Positions 23,555-32,976 of a stretch of DNA of 33,046 nt are shown here, in pieces. The stretch comes from Saccoglossus kowalevskii (Eukaryota; Hemichordata; Enteropneusta; Harrimaniidae): NCBI RefSeq assembly GCF_000003605.2, contig NW_003143796.1, positions 169,538 through 202,583 on the forward strand, written 5' to 3'. Under the pieces are notes generated by a model. It saw only the letters and a program-made list of their open reading frames with translations. It made no database searches and had not been told where the DNA came from. Each line of letters opens with the position of its first letter. The stretch's first letter is position 1. A program made the translations under genes and the position numbers.

Positions 23555-24475
23555 AAACATACAGAAACGCAACTATAATAAGAGTCAATTCTGGTCAAGT
23601 ATAAATTTGTGGGAAGAACCATGTCTTGATGAAACAAGATGAACTCATTCGAAAATCCACGGAACTGCTCGGCGATGTTCGGTTATAAGCAGAACTATAT
23701 TACAAAAGCAAAACACTTTGACACGCAAATGTTCAGGTTTGGTGATTTGTTGCAGCCATCTTTGACTTTGAGCTTACATATCATTGTGACGCATTCGGTG
23801 TTTGCTTTACCCAGAAGGCCACTGTACGTTGTCTGGTAATTGACTTTTGTGTCTGAAACGTGTATGAAATGTGTGAGTACAGACAAATATAAACACGCAA
23901 CAGGCGCTGCCCAACTATCCATCCCAAAACGGCTATACATAATGTGAGATAAATGTACGATAATCTCCGACGTCATAGATAACGACATACGTATATATTC
24001 ATGGTATTCTGACATATCGAGAATAAAATAATACGACGATGTTATGCGAAACCTGTTTCGTGTAGAACGAGTTCTAGCATTAACAAGTCAATCTAACACC
24101 CATATTTGGCAGAAAAGTGTGCTTCTAATAAGCATTATACGTCTACATTATCCTGCGGTGTTCAGTGTTTTTTTGCAAAGGTGGCAATAGTTTCACATTT
24201 ACAAGGTTAAGCACAAGCATATCCGGCTTACGTTCTCGTAACAGTTTCCGTTTTAAAAAAAACTACCTGGTGCTTCTCGACATTTTTTTTATTGCCGGTC
24301 TTTATATATAATATATGGTGAAATGAAATACTGGCCAATTTTCAAGTCAGATAATGAGTATTCGTGAATTTAATATTTACGACATTATAAGGCAGATGTT
24401 TTATAGATATTAATATCTGTTAAAAAATGCAAAATCTATTTGTTAGTAACTTATAAAAAGCATTCTCCAATTGTT

Positions 24476-24498
24476 CATTTTTCGTACACTGTGAGATC
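24476..24498 (+). mobile_element. Solo diverged MITE end
   Basis: CATTTTTCGTACACTGTGAG and the next bases match the left inverted end of the MITE at 30836-30859 at about 21 of 24 positions with one gap. No matching right end is seen within 500 bp, so this is a fragment or a decayed copy. Confidence 0.5.
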
Positions 24499-25600
24499 CC
24501 ATATGTACACTGTAGAATAGATCTCAATGCAATTAATTTGTTTACAAAATGTTTTGTTTTGTTTTTAGTGTTTCATGGCTATTTTGCTTTACGTGCTTCA
24601 TAGTGTTGAAGTTATCTGCGTGAAAAAATTAAGTGTCCTAACATCAACACTGGTAACTTTTTACTCAATTAGTTTATCGTAACACAATCATAATATAATA
24701 ATATTCAAAGATGGCGTACTTTTAGACGTTAATAGTATGTGCCATTTCATTAAAAAAAAACAATTGAAATATTAAACTGAGAGCGAAAAAGTTAACGTGT
24801 GTGACAATTAATCTTAATGCGTGGTTTAACAGCTTGGATAGCCATGTTGACGCTATATGCAAATGAGTTGATTCATGGAAATATCTCATTCAAGACACAA
24901 CTAAATAACTCATCCACATCTTGAATGCATTATGCGAACAGTCAACTATATGACGTCGTTAATACAAATCAAATGTCTTTGAAAGCTGTGCTTTTACCGT
25001 AACTATGGAACAGTTTACCATGTTTGAAGACAGTGCACTCTCTAAGAAAATAATTAAAAACTGACACATAACCTCATTCTTACTGCTAACTACTGTTTCG
25101 TGAAGCGGCTATGAGCCTTTTTGTTGATGGCGCTAACAATTCCTAACTATTACATTTATCATAATTTATTAGAAAAACCGAGTTCTATAGCAAAAGATTA
25201 ATAACTTCCTAACTGAGAGTGCTCGTCGATGCTAACCAGTGATTGTTGTGGGATGTGCTCTTACCCGATGTTGGCAATGTTGGCAATTACATTTTCCGAT
25301 TTAAGAACTCGAAGATGAACTCGAACCAACTAATGATAAATAATTTCTCGTATATTTGAATTATTCGCGTATAATAGTTAAGGGGATAAACTATATAATA
25401 TTGAAGTTTATTTTTTAATTACAATCGCTTAAATCGAACTTAACTAATATTAAACAACTTGTGCCAGTTTTTGTTAGGGATTTGTCTACAATATTATTAG
25501 ACTCATTTTCGTATTTCATTTATATTGAGTGTAATATTATGCACTAATTAACGAGAAGAATTTGATTTTAAATTTTATTAGGCTAATGTATATTAATTGC

Positions 25601-25793
25601 GGATATTAGTTAGTTGTATGAATCAACGCATATATATACGATATTTAAAACATTGTATTCCGATAGATGCCGACTGACTGCCAAACGAACTATCGGGATA
25701 TTAGTTAATTGTATGAATCAACGCACATATATACGATATTTAAAACATTGTATTCCGATAGATGCCGACTGACTGCCAAACGAACTATCGGGA
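25601..25793. repeat. 95-bp tandem duplication
   Basis: Copies 25601-25695 and 25696-25790 differ at two positions (G/A and T/C); three more bases of a third copy follow. Each copy holds the hairpin arms CCGATAG and CTATCGG, 23 bases apart. The minus-strand open frame that overlaps copy 2 is not supported as a gene. Confidence 0.97.
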
Positions 25794-25958
25794 CGCAATG
25801 AAAAATAATAATGACAAAACGATATGGGATTTGTTTGATATAAGTGTCGTCGAACCCGCACTAATGTGTTCCAGGTCACGTTGTGTTCAGTGTTCTCCTT
25901 GGCCGCGTGGGTAATCTTCTTCGAGTGCATTTGTCATATGTAGCAAGATATTTATATT

Positions 25959-25968
25959 ATGACGTCAT
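25959..25968. promoter_or_regulatory. CRE palindrome ATGACGTCAT
   Basis: A perfect CREB/ATF full site in AT-rich DNA. No TATA box, CCAAT box or first exon is evident next to it, so function is uncertain. Confidence 0.3.
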
Positions 25969-26222
25969 GTAATGTAGTATTGTATTGTTGTATAATTCGA
26001 CCCCACTAACGATCATTTATTGAGACAATAATGGATTTATAATGATAGCGTACTGTAGTGGATTATTCACGCCATGGCTAAATGAGTTGTAATGCAATGT
26101 AAATGCCTCAGACAATGTCAAGGTCATACCTATTTACGAGAAATAACTGGCGTGCTCAATAAAAATGTATATTACATGGTATATTGCCCGCCAAGTGGAT
26201 AGTACATAGTATATCACATGGA

Positions 26223-26230
26223 TGACGTCA
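26223..26230. promoter_or_regulatory. CRE full site TGACGTCA
   Basis: A perfect full site about 260 bp right of the previous one. A coupled pair could be regulatory, but no gene start is seen here. A 12-G run follows at 26423-26434, preceded by GCCGCCACTG, the reverse of the CAGTGGCGGC that opens dispersed repeat copy A. Confidence 0.3.
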
Positions 26231-26439
26231 CTGAAACTACTGCGCAAAGATACTGCGCTATTGCTTTTGGGGCTGCTTTCAATAATTTTTAGAGAACTTT
26301 AGCCATCCAAAATAGACAGCGAACGTACCAGGATGGATATTAATTAAGATACTCCGTTTTGAAGTTTAGGGTATCCTTTATATGAAGCAAAATTCTACGG
26401 GAAGCCGCCACTGAAACGTCACGGGGGGGGGGGGTATCG

Positions 26440-27480
26440 GCTAGTATCGAGTGTAAGAAATAGACAAGGGATGAAGGTTTCAGCCAGCTCACTAAATGAA
26501 AAATAAAATCTACAAACAAATTACCAGCTTAAAGCATATTTGTTGCTCTTTCACTTCAAAAGAAAGTGTTGTTGTTTTGTGGGAGTGTGGGTGTGAGTGA
26601 TGTATATGATGTGTATTGTGTATACGATGTCTGCATGATGTGATAATATAAATAACACATGGTCATTCGGGATCAATATCACGATTCCGGCTGCTGGTCA
26701 TGACCGTCCTTTGGAGAGTTTTTGCCCTGACAGGAGAGTTTTCAATTGGCCGATTTAATACCACTGGAACGTTTCCAACTGACGTGCTTGCGTACTAATT
26801 GGATGGTTGAATTATACTGCCATTGAAAGTTGTCAAAAGATCTTTTTATTTTTAATACTATTATAATAATAACATTTATAAGATTTACTTAGTATACATC
26901 AAATTTACATTCTACTTGACATTTCATGCGCGTACATCATATTGCCACATCAATTTTTAAATCTCTTATATGTTGCTCTTGTGAGTCTAAGTCCACAAAA
27001 ATGACATTACAATACAATATCAATATGTAAAATTAAACACTAGATAAAATCATTGTCATGCATATCAATATATGTAGGTCTACTTAAGCTGCACCAGCAT
27101 AAATGCAAATCTCTCAATTTTAAGATCACACACCATTTTATTATTGTTTTTTTTTCCTCACACTTTCGAAAAACGTTTGTGTCATATAAATAAATATAAA
27201 AATGTCTTAGCTCAAGTTTTTATATTCGTTTTCATTAACAGTTCTATGCCCTTCTTAGCTTTACACGACACGTTTATTATTCTACATGAATCAATAGCTC
27301 ATGGCAGCCGACATTACTTCCCAATGGCCAAACTCGTTCATGTCTTCATATGTGGGTTTACTCACAGTGCTGTTGAGAAATCTATATTCAGCTTTTGATG
27401 TTATGGCAATGATAATATATATAAGGATAACTTAATTGACAGCTACTATCTTTCATGTTAACATGAGGTTATTACGACGA
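26440..27480. other. Stretch without a supported gene
   Basis: A GT-rich low-complexity patch (about 26570-26640) and a short open frame at about 26700-26800 with the direct repeat GGAGAGTTTT twice. No domain, splice signal or RNA gene was recognised. Confidence 0.4.
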
Positions 27481-27487
27481 TACCTTA

Positions 27488-27572
27488 AAGTATGCACGAA
27501 GACAGTACAGCGGGAGTATTGACCGACGCGTAGCGGAGGTCAATTTGCTGCGTACTGTCTGAGTGCATACTT
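27488..27572. repeat. Foldback hairpin element, 85 bp
   Basis: The arms start AAGTATGCAC (27488-27497) and end GTGCATACTT (27563-27572). Inside, AGACAGTAC pairs with GTACTGTCT, AGC with GCT, and TTGACC with GGTCAA. The middle is the CpG-rich GACGCGTAGC. About 30 base pairs form with small internal bulges. No target-site duplication is certain. It fits a foldback MITE or a small structured RNA. Confidence 0.85.
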
Positions 27573-27579
27573 ATTATTA

Positions 27580-28740
27580 TACATATTTTCCTACCAAGGA
27601 TACATCATGGGAATACCGAAATCCAAAATGGATTATTATTTTATTATTAGAGGACGCATATGCGCATGATCGTTCCATATTTGGAATTCGCATTTCCTTA
27701 TATGGTCAATGCTCAATCTTAACTTTAAGACTTACATCATTATTTGTTTTTATTTGCATGATGCGATGCTTTAATATTGCATTTAAATGAAGACGTGAAT
27801 GGCATCAATGGCTAACATTTTTCTTTTCTTTTATTATTCAATCCTTTTTTGAATGCTTCAACATTTTTCCTTTTCTCATTTCTGTTGTTTTAAAATGTAT
27901 ATCTTTACCACTGTTGCGTTTGAGCATCTGCCTATTCAGCAATATCATACACAGAAAGCTGCCTCATTTTTTGAGAGCGAACATAGTTGTAGTTACTGCT
28001 CAAGACAACACACTGAAAACAAATATTGCAGGATTATATGTAAGTACACACTACAGCACTACGTACAAAAGCCTCTTAAAACCCCACAGATTATAAAAGT
28101 GAAAGTGATACACCAGGCATTTGATTTTTTGTATTAACTGAACATTTAGTGGTGCTTTTGCGCTACGGTTTTTTCAAGCACGGTATATGACAGTTACATT
28201 TATGGGAACTGTTGGCATATGGCATATTTAATTTCACAATTCTATAAATAGTGTAATTGTTTAAGATTATTCAGAATTGTATATATAATGTATATATGTT
28301 TAATGCTATTGAAATTGTTGCTGTCGATTTGTCAGTGATATTAAGGTATGTGAACTTATTTCATTATATACCTCAAATAGCTCATAAATACACAAATAAC
28401 TGAAATGTATGGTATTTGTGTATTATAAATGGGATTGGTTGCACACATAGTAATAATATATAAAGACAATTAACATTAAAATCGAGTTGTAATAGTTTAC
28501 CAACTGTAGCTCATATGTGGTGTGCATGTTTTGATGGAACGTTAATTTATTTGATAACACATAGTATAAGTAGAACGAATTCTCTGCTGATATATATATT
28601 ATTATGTTCATTTCAACTGTGATATTTACCTATACAAGTAGCAAGCGTTCTTTATTTCTGCCTCCGGCTATATTTGTTTATCCTGAAATTTCATGTTTTC
28701 AGCCTATCGGGTTTTAAGCCGCTTGTGTGTGTTTTGAATT
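27580..28740. other. AT-rich stretch, nothing identified
   Basis: The overlapping plus-strand frames at 27563-27790 and 27853-28137 lack domains, signal peptides and splice context and are probably chance. Confidence 0.45.
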
Positions 28741-28959
28741 GGTGTTGAAGTATGTACTTACTGTTAATCCGGCGTTATTTTTCCCATGGGTCGTCAATAA
28801 CTACAGCTAGGCTCAATTCCTACAGCTTGGTAAGTTACACTAAATAATTTCCGGTGTTTCAGCAGTATGAAAAGTAAATCCGGATGTTCAAAATGAGCAG
28901 CCTGCGACATTTTGTTCTGGTTGCTTATTTACTGAAACAGTAGTTGGACGCGCTTATCA

Positions 28960-29370
28960 GAGGTACAGCTTCTATAGTCTGTCATCATGCACCAAGCGAC
29001 AAATATTGTGACTGTTTGCATTTAAAGTAGTCAATAATTTTTGTTGTAGTGCTTGTGCTGACGCATAGTGCATTTGTGCCACAGAATTCATATTCATGTT
29101 TGGGATTACATTGCCTGTTAACGCTATAGTGGCGTCAACCAGGCTCGGACGAAGACAAGCAATTGCGGACCTTAAAAATAACCAAGGTTCCCCCAAAGTC
29201 GCACTCGTTAGTGAATGAATCTCGGCCAGTAGAATTGGTCTTCCCATTGAGTCTGTGGCACACTCAACCAGGGTCGACTTTTTCGATGTTCAGCCTAAGG
29301 CAGGATTTGAACTTGGGTATACCGATCATGAGTCATAACAACTATGCTACCAGTGACCGGTTATTATTAT
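28960..29370 (-). mobile_element. tRNA-derived SINE
   Basis: On the minus strand the element opens with a tRNA-like head. The pol III A box TAGCATAGTTG (29349-29339) matches TRGCNNAGYNG, and the B box AGTTCAAATCC (29313-29303) matches GGTTCRANTCC. They are spaced about as in a shortened tRNA. A tRNA-unrelated body follows to about 28960, with the paired words CTGTGGCACA and TGTGCCACAG. I see no clear poly(A) tail or target duplication, so the right-hand boundary is approximate. The 91-codon minus frame and the overlapping plus frame inside it come from the SINE. The family is not recognised. Confidence 0.6.
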
Positions 29371-29399
29371 CCGCTATATTGGCTCTGACTTTCATTTAG

Positions 29400-30825
29400 G
29401 CTAATGTCTAGACATTATTTTACTACTTTAACTAAAGAATTATACAACCATCGTCACTATTCAATTTGTCGAACTGCACTGATTGTTGCTTTATCATTAT
29501 GAGAACTGATGGCATTATGATAGCGTCTTTTCATAAAACATAACCAGCGGTAGTCGACATTGCAACTACGCAGTAGTACAGCAAAATACTTACGTTTGTC
29601 CCTTGTTTTATTTATACTTGACACATATGTTCATTGCACTAATAAACAATTTGAATGACACCATACAGTGTTTTTGACAGTAAATATAATACAGTAATTC
29701 TTCTCATTATTTTGCCTCAGTTAGGCGGAGTGATCATCTGTATGACAAACAAATCATTAATGTATGTATCGCTCTGCTGAATTCCAACTCGTCACCAGCA
29801 TTAAATCACAGGCTACATAACATTCTCACAGAAATTTAACATTCTAGACATGCAAGACAAGTTATTATTTGGAACAAAAAGAATTTATCATGATAAGAAA
29901 TTATCATGCCATAGACATTATATTTTGCAAAAGGCGTTGTTAATAATATATTGCTCCTAATGTGGATTCTCTTCGTCAATTTGACGTGTATACCGACAAA
30001 GCTTTGAAACGTATTGTATTTAATTGTATTTAAAATTGGGATGAGTGGGATGTAATTTTTTTTTGCCTTGGTATGTGGGAGGGAAATAAATACCTTCCTA
30101 CTCACATATATTCCGAACCCCGCTCCATCCCCTCACATCGCCCACCAAAGAAGTCGTATTTCCGGTCTTATAGCTGGCTGGAGAGTTTGAGACAGTTATA
30201 TGTCTAATATTATCACCAATTTATTATAGTTTTTTTTTCAATATCTCCATCATTGACTGACAAATATACATTAGTGATACCATACAAGCTGTTGCTTTTG
30301 TCTTTGTGTCGTTATGATTGTGTATGTACAATGCTATGGTACTGAAGCGTGTGTAACATTATATTTTAGCTGATACATATCATTAGTTTCAGAAATTAAT
30401 ATGTTTCCATATAATGGAACTACTTGGATAAAACTCGTGTCTCTTATTGCAGAGATCTGGTGTAATGCAGTACTTCATGTAAGGTGAGAAGGTGTCGTGG
30501 GAAACTTTTTCTCAGAAATGACAACTTGATATACTGTAAAACCAGGTGTTTTATAATATGACAAATTTTTGGCTCCATATAAAAATCAACTCAAGTGTTT
30601 TTCTTAAAATTGCAAATGAGTTATTTTACTGTTTTAAAATAAAACTTTTTTACTGTTTTGTGATAAAAAAACACATTTATAATGGTTTATATGGTTGTCC
30701 CACTTTAACAACACTTTATAATTTGTTTAAAAGTTGCATAATTCTGTGAAGTGTATATTATAAAAACACTTGCAGTTAGTGTTTGAGGGATGTTTTCCAC
30801 ATAACACATTGTGCCATTAGAAACA
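29400..30825. other. AT-rich stretch, nothing identified
   Basis: Frames at 29836-30105 (minus) and 30546-30749 (plus) are Ile/Phe/Lys-rich translations of AT-rich DNA with no domain. No repeat or RNA gene was recognised. Confidence 0.5.
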
Positions 30826-30828
30826 CCT

Positions 30829-31197
30829 AATAGACCATTTTCCGTACACTGCGAGAATCACGCGTTATGCGTGAAATCGAACGTAAAAACAGGACAAACA
30901 AAGGTCATAGCGTCGTAGTCGCGTCAAACATCGCGTGGGATTCGACAAACGCGAAAGTATTTCGGGGACATTTCCATGCTTAATAATGTGCTGTCCACAT
31001 TTGATGATAGGCAATTTCGATTAAGTAAGGGTATTCGGAAGCAATATTCCTCTGTCGAAGATCGGCCGGTCAGTGTAAGCTGCGAAATAAAGAAAATCTA
31101 GTTCAAAATCAAATCGTTCGATTTTTGCGGCAGACGTTCGACGCGCGTCTTTCATGCATCTCGCGAGATCTCGCAATTGTTCGGAAAATCACCTATT
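30829..31197. mobile_element. MITE with 36-bp terminal inverted repeats
   Basis: The left end 30829-30864 and the reverse complement of 31162-31197 share AATAG, ATTTTCCG, ACA, GCGAGA and CGCG in order, about 28 of 36 positions. If the outer AATAG is excluded, a TA dinucleotide flanks both ends (30831-30832 and 31194-31195), as in Tc1/mariner-type insertions. The interior is non-coding, CpG-rich, and carries small hairpins (TCACGC/GCGTGA, AAATCG/CGATTT). The right end includes the palindrome TCTCGCGAGA (31159-31168). There is no transposase, so it would move only with help from an autonomous relative. Confidence 0.7.
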
Positions 31198-31199
31198 GA

Positions 31200-31640
31200 A
31201 AAGTGTTTCCATCCACTAAAAGCGTGTATAAACATGCTTATTATCACAACACTTTTTAAAAGTGATGTAAAATGGATTGAAAAAGTGTTTATCATCGCAA
31301 AACTATTGTACAACTATCATAACATACGATGAACAAATCACATAATCAAGTAAGTATTTATTCCTAAATATAAACATGGATGAAGTAAGTTCGAGTATAA
31401 CATTAAAAAAAACAGACGTATATAATTGTTCGTGAAACTGTAGATGCAATACCCAAGAATTGTGAACATTGACACTCCAAAACAGATAAGTAATTAACTG
31501 AAACGAACAAAAATATATTTAAACCCTTTCCTCACTGACATAAATTACAGTCTGGACACATCAAATTACTGAGGGAAAAATAGTGGAACAAATAAAAAAT
31601 CATTAATTTCATTTATTGCGATCCCATTCACACTCGAATC
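31200..31640. other. AT-rich stretch, nothing identified
   Basis: A few A-rich runs only. On the minus strand it would be the 3' flank of the small secreted-peptide candidate. Confidence 0.45.
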
Positions 31641-31687
31641 TGCATGTATGCACAACATTTATTCTATTTCATTCGTCTTTCACTTTT

Positions 31688-31873
31688 CTATCCGTCAAAT
31701 GGTTTGATTGTTTTTTTCACCACTTTTAAAATCACCCTGTTAAACGGGAAGTGTGGTATTTTAAACCTATGTTTACCTAACCTGATATCGTCTGGCATAG
31801 AAGACGAGGTCACTGAACCAACAATTACCCATATTAACAGGACAAAATTAACATCGAATATCAGCAATATCAT
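31688..31873 (-). CDS. Candidate small secreted cationic peptide
   Basis: A 61-codon single-exon frame starting in the context ACAAGATGA (A at -3). Residues 1-24 are a plausible signal peptide with the hydrophobic core FVLLIWVIVGSV and a Ser/Thr-rich cleavage region (SVTSS). The rest, about 37 residues, is basic: RLGKHRFKIPHFPFNR, then VILKVVKKTIKPFDG, with no Cys. AATAAA signals lie on the same strand 25 and 71 bases after the stop (plus positions 31658-31663 and 31612-31617). The product is not recognised; a secreted basic peptide is as far as the sequence goes. A donor-like TTAG|GTAAAC inside the frame could make it only a first exon. The first coding bases and upstream DNA are part of a perfect 118-bp tandem duplication. 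Confidence 0.33.
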   Translation of the reverse strand: MILLIFDVNFVLLIWVIVGSVTSSSMPDDIRLGKHRFKIPHFPFNRVILKVVKKTIKPFDG

Positions 31874-32106
31874 CTTGTCGGCTTCGGTCTTTTCTCTAAA
31901 AATCCGAAAAGTATAACATTATCAAAATTCAGTGAGTAATGTTTAAATAATTAATTATCATTATTGTTTCAAGCAATGCGAGAAATATCATCTTGTCGGC
32001 TTCGGTCTTTTCTCTAAAAATCCGAAAAGTATAACATTATCAAAATTCAGTGAGTAATGTTTAAATAATTAATTATCATTATTGTTTCAAGCAATGCGAG
32101 AAATAT
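31866..32106. repeat. 118-bp perfect tandem duplication
   Basis: Copy 1 (31866-31983) and copy 2 (31984-32101) are identical, with five bases of a third copy. The copies contain the 5' flank and first bases of the minus-strand peptide candidate, so a second ATG with its leader is present upstream but leads into unrelated sequence. Perfect identity means a very recent event or an assembly artefact. Confidence 0.97.
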
Positions 32107-32341
32107 GAGATGTAAAACAATATTGTAGTTATAAACTAACGCTCATGTAGTGCGAAAACGAAAATATGACCACACGCCATTAGCACGAATTGCATTTACC
32201 TGTTAATTCTACAACATTTCTATGATTTTATTTGGTAACTCAGATCATTCTAGGAATGTCGGCATGGACGTTATGCAGTATGGAATTCTCTGAATTATTA
32301 ATGCAGTACACAACTGCCGACGCTGGCTCTATCAATTACAC

Positions 32342-32386
32342 TTTCAACACGTTTCGTAACAGAGTAACACTATCATCAGGTTGAAA
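32342..32386 (-). other. Hammerhead-like hairpin motif
   Basis: On the minus strand TTTCAAC is followed directly by CTGATGA. An imperfect stem GTTAC/GTTAC with loop TCT (one T-T mismatch) comes next, then GAAAC, GT and the pairing arm GTTGAAA. The order stem I, CUGAUGA, stem II, GAAA is that of a hammerhead ribozyme core. However, stem III is nearly absent, a 4-base TAGT lies between CTGATGA and stem II, and the expected GUH cleavage site is not clear. It may be a decayed ribozyme from a Penelope-like or retrozyme element. No reverse transcriptase was found nearby. Confidence 0.35.
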
Positions 32387-32685
32387 TGGGCCGTAATATT
32401 TTGCTACACAACGGCTATTCACAGTTTTTGTACTCAATCGCTCAAACGCCGGTGAGAAAAAGTCGAAATGGAAGACAACTATTGTAAATAGAAACAGGTT
32501 TCATTCAACTACGAGCAGACGCGATGGGTCGATAAAAATTAAAACGAACCCTGACCTCTGGAAATACCTCATTCATAGAGTGCCATAGTACCAGAGGTCG
32601 CCGAGCACGGTCGTACAACGTACTTTGATACATCGCTACAGATGCATGCTAGCTGACAAGGGGGTTTCCGATTAAGGTAACCAAG

Positions 32686-32921
32686 ATGGCATCGCAGAGT
32701 GCGTGATTTTTCCGCGGTGTTTAAAACAGCATCTCGTTGCCGATGTTTCTGTAATTTTCGGGGTATTTTTTTATTTTTACGTAACCAAGCATTTCACGTT
32801 TGTGTATTTTGCCACTGAAAAGTTACAGCACAGCAATGGTCTGAATGGTGTTTATCCACTACTACATCGCAATGCTGTCAGCACGGTGATCGTTACAGCG
32901 AAACGACAAATGTATAATTAG
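32686..32921 (+). pseudogene. Possible broken small membrane protein gene
   Basis: The YY1-type start CCAAGATGGC (ATG at 32686) opens MASQSA and meets a TGA. One frame over, the sequence stays open to 32921 and encodes LKQHLVADVSVIFGVFFYFYV, a single hydrophobic span, then KHFTFVYFATEK. Reading across the shift, FRGV followed by LKQHLVA and one membrane span loosely recalls cytochrome c oxidase subunit 6C (R-G-L-L..L..H.VGA, span, KFGV). The later half does not follow that family. If real, it is frame-shifted and probably dead. Family assignment is very tentative. Confidence 0.2.
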
Positions 32922-32976
32922 TCAGTTTTATAATGCCTTCGGAGAAAAAAATGCGTGAAAAAAAAATAAAAAAATA

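Larger units (their letters stand above)
22815..25600. other. Stretch without a supported gene
   Basis: Holds an (AC)7 run at 23541-23554, a diverged MITE end at 24476-24498, and a possible Cys-containing minus-strand exon at 23695-23852 reported as a finding. The rest is AT-rich DNA in which I see nothing. Confidence 0.45.

Noticed and set aside
23329-23637. 102-codon minus frame with a Cys/Val-rich part
   Set aside because: The Cys/Val run comes from the AC microsatellite; the rest is AT-rich with no splice or domain support.
26391-26440. GCCGCCACTG next to a 12-G run as a third dispersed-repeat copy
   Set aside because: The G run is in the opposite orientation to the shared word and no other block of the repeat is present.
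28972-29247. 91-codon minus-strand frame starting MGRPILLAE
   Set aside because: It lies wholly inside the SINE body.
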